Shown: positions 7,613 through 12,227 of the stretch, piece after piece
Numbering within the stretch: the first letter of the stretch is position 1
How the letters are laid out: every line of letters begins with the position of its first letter
Source: Bacteroides sp. CAG:1076
GTDB taxonomy: Bacteria > Bacteroidota > Bacteroidia > Bacteroidales > Bacteroidaceae
DNA length: 12,227 nt
Direction: 5' to 3'
Assembly (NCBI GenBank): GCA_000436795.1
Contig: HF993295.1
Coordinates: 1 to 12,227 of the forward strand
The notes under the pieces: generated by a model
Seen by the model: the letters and a program-made list of their open reading frames with translations, nothing else
Told to the model about the DNA's origin: nothing
The model's database searches: none
Translations under genes and position numbers: made by a program

Positions 7613-8518
7613 ATGAAACAAAATAATCTTTTGCTTTTGGCTTTAAAACAGATTTTTGAGTTGTCAACTATTTCTTGCAATGCTTACCGGTTTGTTTCTG
7701 CAGAGTTGGGACTGGTACGTTCTATGAGGGGAACTTTGGGTATTCCGGAACAAATCTTGACATTGGGACAGCCCTATCGTCTGACTGAAGGTCGTGTTTT
7801 GTTTATGCATGCAGGTTATATCCGTGTCAGAGCCAATCTGATAGAACTGACACTTTCAGCACGACAATTGATAGTAGCCTCTCCGGGAACGATTCTTCAG
7901 ATTTTGGAAGTATCGAAAGATTGTGAATTAGAAATGCTTGCCTTTACAAATAGTTTGATGGAGGGGTGGCAAAAAGAAATGCTTTTACAAATGTTTTTGC
8001 AGGGAAGGCTTTATGTACAACTTGACTTGGATGAAAAGGAAGAAAAACGCATTCAATCGTTTTTTGATATGTTGTGGAATGTTGTACACGATGAGCCTTT
8101 TCCTCGTGAAATGGTCAGAAGCCTGATTTCAGCATTGTTTCATCAAATACATGCTTATCGTATGCAGGAAATGTCAGAAGACAGACAGCAACGTACGCGG
8201 CAAGAAGAAGTTTTCAACAGGTTTCTTTTACTTGTTAATAAGTATGCCATCCGTGAACGAAGTATTGTATTTTATGCCGAAAAATTATACCTGACTCCCC
8301 GTTATTTAAGTACGCTAATAAGGCAGACGAGTGGTCGTACTGTTATGGACTGGGTGAATGAAGCTGTTATACAAGAAGCTAAGTTATTACTTCGTCATTC
8401 AGATAAACTGGTTTATCAGATTGCCGATGATCTTAATTTTCCTAATGCATCTTTCTTCTGCAAGTATTTTCGGAGATTGACAGGAAAGACACCTCATGAA
8501 TATCGGTTAGGCGAATAA
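7613..8518 (+). CDS. AraC-family transcriptional regulator
   Basis: This 301-residue regulator is divergent from the efflux operon and probably controls it. The C-terminal third carries two helix-turn-helix units. The first is around AEKLYLTPRYLSTLIRQTSG (222-241). The second is around IADDLNFPNASFFCKYFRR (270-288), followed by the family signature TGKTPHEYR (290-298). The N-terminal half (about 45-115) looks like a cupin-type sensing domain, with GRVLFMHAGYIRV and a later SPGTILQILEV; the ligand is unknown. Residues 140-200 are probably a helical linker. The start was placed at the second in-frame ATG (7613) because a promoter motif at 7583-7590 lies too close to the first ATG (7601), which would add four residues. 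Known YbhGFSR systems are instead governed by a TetR-type repressor. Confidence 0.92.
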   Translation: MKQNNLLLLALKQIFELSTISCNAYRFVSAELGLVRSMRGTLGIPEQILTLGQPYRLTEGRVLFMHAGYIRVRANLIELTLSARQLIVASPGTILQILEVSKDCELEMLAFTNSLMEGWQKEMLLQMFLQGRLYVQLDLDEKEEKRIQSFFDMLWNVVHDEPFPREMVRSLISALFHQIHAYRMQEMSEDRQQRTRQEEVFNRFLLLVNKYAIRERSIVFYAEKLYLTPRYLSTLIRQTSGRTVMDWVNEAVIQEAKLLLRHSDKLVYQIADDLNFPNASFFCKYFRRLTGKTPHEYRLGE

Positions 8519-8553
8519 AAAAACAGGTACGGAGATGAAATCCGTACCTGTTT
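8517..8553. terminator. Bidirectional terminator between the AraC-type gene and the FKBP operon
   Basis: aaacaggtacgga (8521-8533) and tccgtacctgttt (8541-8553) form a perfect 13-bp stem with a 7-base loop. The A-run at 8517-8523 gives a U-tract on the minus strand, so it is strongest for the FKBP genes ending at 8578. It also lies directly after the stop of the plus-strand regulator and may stop that transcript as well. Confidence 0.85.
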
Positions 8554-8577
8554 CAGTATAGAGACAGTTTTTAAAAC

Positions 8578-9453
8578 TTATTTCTTATCTTCTTTTTCGA
8601 TGCTGATTAATTCAACTTCAAAAATCAGGGTAGAGAAAGGTTTGATCTTGCCAGTTTCACGTGAACCGTAAGCCAATTCCTGAGGAATATATAATTCCCA
8701 TTTAGAACCAACAGGCATCATAGTCAGAGCTTCAGTCCATCCTTTGATAACCTGGTTAGCACGGAATGTTGTCGGTTCGTTACGTTCGTATGAACTATCA
8801 AACTGAGTACCGTCAATCAATGTTCCTTTGTAGTGTACTTTAACTCTTGCTGTTTCAGTAGGCACTTCTCCTTTACCTTCAGTGATTACTTTGTACTGCA
8901 AGCCACTAGGAGTAACTTTAACACCTTCTTTGCTCTTGTTCTTAGCAAGGAACTCTTCATTCTGTTTCTTATAGTCGGCATATTGAGTTTCCAATGCTTT
9001 TTCTTTGATAGCTTCAGCCTTTGTATTAACATATACAGCAGCAGAATCGGTCGGAACAATAGCTTGTTTCTTTACAGCAGCAACGAAACCAGCCAGGAAG
9101 TTTTCTTTGCTCAAGCTCTGAGTAGAATCACCGTTGAAAATACGGCTGCTGATAGCATCGAACATATCTCCACTGATTTGCTGTCCAATTTGGATACCAG
9201 CCATATAAGCTTTCTGCTTAGCATCAGTCTGTTTCAATCCTTCTTCAATACCTCTTACAAAGTCAGCCATGTGAGTTGAGTCTATACCCAGACGTCCCAT
9301 AGCATATTCTTCCAGTCCCTGAGTATTGCTGACACCCATCATATAAGAAAGAGTATCAATGTCGCTTTTCATGTTTGCCTTTGGGCTTTGAGCTGTACAT
9401 GATGCCAGTCCAGCTGCGGCTGCAAACATCATGATTAAAGTACTTTTTTTCAT
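8578..9453 (-). CDS. FKBP-type peptidyl-prolyl cis-trans isomerase, lipoprotein
   Basis: This 291-residue lipoprotein probably assists folding of envelope proteins. A signal peptide ends in the lipobox LASC with Cys19. Residues 30-170 form the helical N-terminal domain seen in dimeric FkpA/Mip-like FKBPs. The catalytic FKBP domain covers about 183-286, with the usual pocket residues visible: Y208, F218-D219, F230, V235-I236, W239, Y262, I270 and F278. The loop normally reading IPPHSTL is IKPFSTL here (270-276), so the usual histidine is phenylalanine; pocket shape or activity could differ. It follows the second FKBP gene by 42 bp with no promoter motif between them, so the two are probably co-transcribed. 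Which membrane and side it faces cannot be settled from sequence. Confidence 0.92.
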   Translation of the reverse strand: MKKSTLIMMFAAAAGLASCTAQSPKANMKSDIDTLSYMMGVSNTQGLEEYAMGRLGIDSTHMADFVRGIEEGLKQTDAKQKAYMAGIQIGQQISGDMFDAISSRIFNGDSTQSLSKENFLAGFVAAVKKQAIVPTDSAAVYVNTKAEAIKEKALETQYADYKKQNEEFLAKNKSKEGVKVTPSGLQYKVITEGKGEVPTETARVKVHYKGTLIDGTQFDSSYERNEPTTFRANQVIKGWTEALTMMPVGSKWELYIPQELAYGSRETGKIKPFSTLIFEVELISIEKEDKK

Positions 9454-9495
9454 TTACTTTTATTTTTAAATTATAATTTATCGATTTTAGGTTTC

Positions 9496-10080
9496 TTAGA
9501 GAACTTCAATCAGTTCTACTTCAAAAATCAATGTGCTGTGAGGAGGAATCATTTCACCTGCTCCCTGTGCACCATATGCCAGTTCTGAAGGAATATAAAG
9601 TTTCCATTTTGCACCTTCAGACATAAGCTGAAGTGCTTCAACCCATCCTTTAATAACTTGGTTGACGCCGAATACAGCAGGTTCACCACGCTTGATAGAA
9701 CTATCGAACAAGGTACCATCTATCAATGTTCCTTCATAGTGGCAGCGTACACGGTCAGTTGCTTTCGGCTTTTTACCGTTGCCTTCCTTGATAACTTCGT
9801 ATTGCAGTCCGCTTGGTAATGTTACAACGTTTGGGTTCTTTTTGTTTTCTTCGAGGAATTTTTTTCCTTTTGCTATATTTTCAGCATTCATCTTTTCTTC
9901 CAGCTCGGTGAAATATTTGTTCACAATATCACGAGCTTCGGTATGAGTAATAGCTGTCTGGTTTCCCTCTAATACGTCTTTGATAGCCTGTGCAAAGTCG
10001 TTTACTTCGATGCCGCGGGCACCCATGCTTAACAGATTTTGGCCTATACCCAGACCAATGGCGTAACTAAATTTATCCAT
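9496..10080 (-). CDS. FKBP-type peptidyl-prolyl cis-trans isomerase, cytoplasmic FklB-like
   Basis: This 194-residue isomerase lacks a signal peptide and so probably acts in the cytoplasm, like FklB (FKBP22). Its N-terminal helical part (about 1-85) begins DKFSYAIGLGIGQNL, typical of the dimerisation domain of this family. The FKBP domain occupies about 89-194 and has the full set of pocket residues: Y115, F125-D126, F137, V142-I143, W146, Y169 and I178, plus the usual IPPHSTLIFEVEL ending. It is a paralogue of the lipoprotein FKBP directly downstream; DGTxFDSS and NQVIKGWxEAL are shared. The pair therefore looks like a tandem duplication with one copy directed to the envelope. It is transcribed divergently from the sirtuin gene. 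Confidence 0.93.
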   Translation of the reverse strand: MDKFSYAIGLGIGQNLLSMGARGIEVNDFAQAIKDVLEGNQTAITHTEARDIVNKYFTELEEKMNAENIAKGKKFLEENKKNPNVVTLPSGLQYEVIKEGNGKKPKATDRVRCHYEGTLIDGTLFDSSIKRGEPAVFGVNQVIKGWVEALQLMSEGAKWKLYIPSELAYGAQGAGEMIPPHSTLIFEVELIEVL

Positions 10081-10122
10081 GTAATTATATTTATTAGTAT
10101 GTAATATTCTTTAAAAGCATGG

Positions 10123-10130
10123 CAAAGGTA
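10123..10130 (-). promoter_or_regulatory. Putative -7 promoter element for the FKBP operon
   Basis: On the minus strand this reads TACCTTTG, matching TAnnTTTG, about 42 bases before the ATG of the cytoplasmic FKBP gene. No clear -33 box was found. It is the only such match seen upstream of either FKBP gene. Confidence 0.45.
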
Positions 10131-10175
10131 TCTTTTTTCTTTGAATATGAGCATCTTTAAGCGATTAAAAATTCT

Positions 10176-10183
10176 TATTTTTG
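10176..10183 (+). promoter_or_regulatory. Putative -7 promoter element for the sirtuin gene
   Basis: TATTTTTG matches TAnnTTTG, with a possible weak -33 box in the ctttaa at 10155-10160. A start site near 10190 gives a leader of roughly 30 bases before the ATG at 10219 and rules against the longer in-frame TTG start at 10141. Confidence 0.45.
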
Positions 10184-10218
10184 TCACTGTATCTAAAATA
10201 GAACGAAAATATTTGTGT

Positions 10219-10926
10219 ATGAAAAAGCTGGTAATACTCACTGGTGCGGGAATGAGTGCTGAAAGCGGTATCAGTACATTCCGTGATTCGGGTGGCTTAT
10301 GGGATCGTTATCCTGTAGAGCAAGTTGCTACACCCGAAGGTTATGCTGCCAATCCGAAGTTGGTAATCGATTTTTATAATGAACGGCGTAAACAATTGCT
10401 GACAGTGAAACCTAATCGAGGACATGAGTTGATAGCAGAACTTGAAAAATATTTTGATGTGACAGTTATTACACAAAATATTGATAATTTGCATGAGCGT
10501 GCAGGCAGTCACCATGTTATTCATTTGCATGGAGAACTCACTAAAGTTACATCCAGTTGGCAACCGAACAATCCTAAGTTTATAAAGGAATTAAAGCCAG
10601 AAGAGTATGAAGTAAAAATGGGGGATGTAGCTGCTGACGGTTCACAGCTGCGTCCGTTTATAGTCTGGTTTGGAGAAAGTGTGCCAATGATAGAAACAGC
10701 TATTGATTATGCAGAACAGGCTGATATATTTGTCATTATTGGCACATCCTTGAATGTCTATCCTGCTGCCGGCTTGCTGAATTATGTCCCTTCTCGTGTT
10801 CCGGTATACCTTATCGATCCGAAAGAAGTCGCCATTGCTTCGGGGCGGCAAGTACATGTTATTCGTAAAGGAGCGTCAGAAGGTATGGAAGAATTAAAAA
10901 ATATGTTACTAAATGAAACAGTGTAA
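10219..10926 (+). CDS. NAD-dependent protein deacylase, Sir2 (CobB/SIRT5-like) family
   Basis: This 235-residue cytoplasmic sirtuin removes acyl groups from protein lysines using NAD+. Visible family motifs are GAGMSAESGI (9-18), STFRDSGGLW (19-28), TQNIDNLHERAG (85-96), the catalytic histidine H104 in HLHGEL, and GTSLNVYPA (175-183). Y53 and R56 in FYNERR match the Y-x-x-R pair that lets SIRT5 and CobB accept succinyl or malonyl lysine, so desuccinylase activity is predicted. The protein contains no cysteine, so the usual four-cysteine zinc site is absent, which is known in some bacterial members. The start at ATG 10219 places MKKLVILTGAG at the N terminus; an in-frame TTG at 10141 would precede the likely promoter. 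Rubredoxin lies 71 bp downstream. Confidence 0.94.
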   Translation: MKKLVILTGAGMSAESGISTFRDSGGLWDRYPVEQVATPEGYAANPKLVIDFYNERRKQLLTVKPNRGHELIAELEKYFDVTVITQNIDNLHERAGSHHVIHLHGELTKVTSSWQPNNPKFIKELKPEEYEVKMGDVAADGSQLRPFIVWFGESVPMIETAIDYAEQADIFVIIGTSLNVYPAAGLLNYVPSRVPVYLIDPKEVAIASGRQVHVIRKGASEGMEELKNMLLNETV

Positions 10927-10938
10927 ACAAATTCTTTC

Positions 10939-10946
10939 TATATTTG
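10939..10946 (+). promoter_or_regulatory. Putative -7 promoter element for rubredoxin
   Basis: TATATTTG matches TAnnTTTG in the 71-bp gap between the sirtuin and rubredoxin genes, about 52 bases before the rubredoxin ATG. No clear -33 box was seen, so read-through from the sirtuin promoter is equally possible. Confidence 0.4.
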
Positions 10947-10997
10947 TTTTCATAGTAAAGTAACAATAAATACTAACTTAGAATAAACGATAAAATT

Positions 10998-11162
10998 ATG
11001 AAAAAGTACATTTGCACAGTATGCGATTGGGTTTATGACCCAGAGGTTGGAGATCCAGATGGTGGTATCGCTCCGGGAACAGCGTTTGAAGATCTTCCTG
11101 ATGACTGGGTTTGCCCGGTTTGCGGTGTAGGAAAAGAAGATTTCCAGGAAGTTACAGAATAA
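10998..11162 (+). CDS. Rubredoxin
   Basis: This short protein of 54 residues carries a single iron bound by four cysteines and moves electrons in the cytoplasm. In anaerobes it commonly feeds peroxide- or superoxide-reducing enzymes such as rubrerythrin. The two CxxC knuckles are complete: C6-T-V-C9 and C39-P-V-C42. The aromatic and acidic surroundings are standard: Y4, W11, Y13, [16 protein letters not shown]30, [11 protein letters not shown] and F49. Length is exactly typical. The gene is too small to stand out by length, but its composition leaves little doubt. No partner reductase or peroxidase lies in the window. A strong terminator follows 21 bp after the stop. Confidence 0.97.
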   Translation: MKKYICTVCDWVYDPEVGDPDGGIAPGTAFEDLPDDWVCPVCGVGKEDFQEVTE

Positions 11163-11183
11163 TTTCCGGCCGAAAAATATAAT

Positions 11184-11231
11184 ATAGCCCGACTTGCATG
11201 CGGATTTATCCGAAACAAGTCGGGCTATTTC
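11184..11231 (+). terminator. Rho-independent terminator after rubredoxin
   Basis: atagcccgacttg (11184-11196) and caagtcgggctat (11216-11228) form a perfect 13-bp stem. The 19-base loop contains a smaller cgga/tccg stem (11201-11204 with 11209-11212). A short T-rich run follows. Confidence 0.85.
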
Positions 11232-11322
11232 TGTCTGGATGCTTGTCCCTTGTTATTGGTAACCTGCTAATGAAGGGCGGCGTTTCAGTCTGTTACTTGT
11301 GACTTGAGTTACTTGGTTGCAT

Positions 11323-11352
11323 AAAAAAGGTTGCCCTTAGGCAACCTTTTTT
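11323..11352 (-). terminator. Rho-independent terminator after PNPase
   Basis: aaaaaaggttgcc (11323-11335) and ggcaacctttttt (11340-11352) form a perfect 13-bp stem with a 4-base loop. The six-A run gives a U-tract on the minus strand, 20 bases after the PNPase stop. The symmetrical ends mean it could act in both directions. Between this and the rubredoxin terminator (11232-11322) I see no gene or other structure. Confidence 0.88.
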
Positions 11353-11371
11353 ATTAAAGATATATGAAGGA

Positions 11372-12227
11372 TTATTGTTTTTGTTCCTTGTTCTGTTGAG
11401 GCTTACGTTCACGTTTTGCGTGGTTTCCTTCTGCCATACCTTCTGGTTTCGGTAACAATACCTTGTGTGATAATTTGAATTTACCTGTTTTCGGATCGAT
11501 ATCCAACAACTTCACTTCGATGTCGTCACCTTCCTTCAGACCAGCTTCTTCGATAGTTTCCAGACGTTTCCAGTCGATTTCTGAAATGTGCAACAAACCA
11601 TCTTTGCCAGGAAGGAATTCTACGAATGCACCATAAGGCATGATAGAACGTACTTTACCCTGATATACTTCACCAATTTCAGGTACAGCAACAATACCTT
11701 TGATCAGACGCATAGCATCATCGATAGTCTTCTTGTTATTTCCAGCAATTTCGATACGTCCTGCACCGTCAACTTCTTCGATTGTGATTGTAGCACCTGT
11801 TTCTTCCTGCATACCCTGAATGATCTTTCCGCCCGGGCCGATTACAGCACCGATAAATTCTTTCGGAATAGTCATAGTTTCAATACGCGGAGCATTTGGT
11901 TTCAGTTCCTTGCGTGGTTCTGCAATACATTCTGTCAGTTTGCTCAGAATATATTCACGACCTTCTTTTGCCTGCATCAGTGCTTTTTCAAGAATGTCGT
12001 AAGTCAAACCGTCACACTTGATATCCATCTGTGTTGCTGTAATACCGTTCTTCGTACCTGTAACCTTGAAGTCCATATCTCCCAGATGATCTTCATCTCC
12101 CAGGATATCCGACAAGACAGCATATTTTTCTTCTCCGGCATTTTTGATCAATCCCATTGCAATACCTGATACCGGATTCTTGATAGGTACACCAGCATCC
12201 ATCAAGGCTAATGTTCCGGCACATACC
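11372..12227 (-). CDS. pnp: Polynucleotide phosphorylase (polyribonucleotide nucleotidyltransferase), C-terminal part
   Basis: The last 284 residues are visible; the gene continues beyond the window. The enzyme degrades RNA 3' to 5' with phosphate and takes part in mRNA turnover. The visible part opens inside the second RNase PH-like core with [16 protein letters not shown]. It includes [13 protein letters not shown], which holds the metal-binding aspartates of the active site. A KH RNA-binding domain follows with the GPGG loop at visible residues 130-133 (motif [12 protein letters not shown]). An S1 domain comes next, at about 183-257 ([25 protein letters not shown]). The tail is short, basic and glutamine-rich ([14 protein letters not shown]), with no recognisable RNase E-binding motif. 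No disruption was seen in the visible part. Confidence 0.96.
   Translation of the reverse strand, partial: VCAGTLALMDAGVPIKNPVSGIAMGLIKNAGEEKYAVLSDILGDEDHLGDMDFKVTGTKNGITATQMDIKCDGLTYDILEKALMQAKEGREYILSKLTECIAEPRKELKPNAPRIETMTIPKEFIGAVIGPGGKIIQGMQEETGATITIEEVDGAGRIEIAGNNKKTIDDAMRLIKGIVAVPEIGEVYQGKVRSIMPYGAFVEFLPGKDGLLHISEIDWKRLETIEEAGLKEGDDIEVKLLDIDPKTGKFKLSHKVLLPKPEGMAEGNHAKRERKPQQNKEQKQ

Noticed and set aside
8833..9279. Plus-strand open frame of 148 codons opposite the lipoprotein FKBP gene
   Set aside because: It is antisense to a clearly conserved gene, with a low-complexity Phe/Ser-rich translation and no promoter motif.
10141..10218. Longer N terminus for the sirtuin from a TTG at 10141
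   Set aside because: The family starts at the MKKLVILTGAG position. The extension would lie across a TAnnTTTG promoter motif and has no homologous look.
10044..10241. Minus-strand 65-codon frame across the FKBP/sirtuin intergenic region
   Set aside because: It overlaps both real gene starts in the wrong frame and its translation shows no recognisable feature; the region is better explained by two divergent promoters.
11588..12169. Long plus-strand open frame of 193 codons opposite PNPase
   Set aside because: It lies wholly antisense to the well-conserved PNPase frame, and its translation is rich in Phe, Cys, Thr and Ser with no recognisable domain.

Overview
The window looks like chromosomal DNA of a Bacteroides or close Bacteroidales relative. 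It is AT-rich. Most genes lack a clear Shine-Dalgarno sequence, and several starts are preceded by the TAnnTTTG -7 element typical of Bacteroidetes. Gene content fits too: a GH3 glycosidase end, Bacteroidetes-style lipoproteins, a rubredoxin expected in an anaerobe, paired FKBP isomerases, and PNPase. The genus is inferred from these features, not from a database match.

Layout, left to right. (1) 2-175: the last 57 codons of a GH3-type glycoside hydrolase (+), closed by a hairpin terminator. (2) 286-1458: an iron-type alcohol dehydrogenase (-) with its own promoter-like motif. (3) 7452 down to 1551: a five-gene minus-strand efflux operon in the order TolC-like outer-membrane protein, HlyD/YbhG-like periplasmic lipoprotein, YbhF-like double ABC ATPase, and two ABC-2 permeases (YbhS/YbhR-like). 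A divergent AraC-family regulator (7613-8518, +) shares its upstream region. (4) 8578-10080: two FKBP-type prolyl isomerases (-), one a lipoprotein and one without a signal peptide, probably one operon. (5) 10219-11162: a cysteine-free sirtuin deacylase and a rubredoxin (+). (6) 11372-12227: the C-terminal half of polynucleotide phosphorylase (-), running off the window.

The main anomaly is in the ABC ATPase gene. A 43-bp tandem duplication (3945-3987 and 3988-4030, one mismatch) shifts the frame in the second nucleotide-binding domain. Removing one copy restores a continuous 490-residue protein. The frameshifted product (454 residues) loses the only canonical H-loop histidine and the conserved C-terminal tail. 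As sequenced, the pump probably has no working motor, although every other operon gene is intact. This could be a real (possibly reversible) mutation or an assembly error.

No new defence system, CRISPR array, insertion sequence or RNA gene was found. Apart from the duplication this is an ordinary housekeeping and efflux region.
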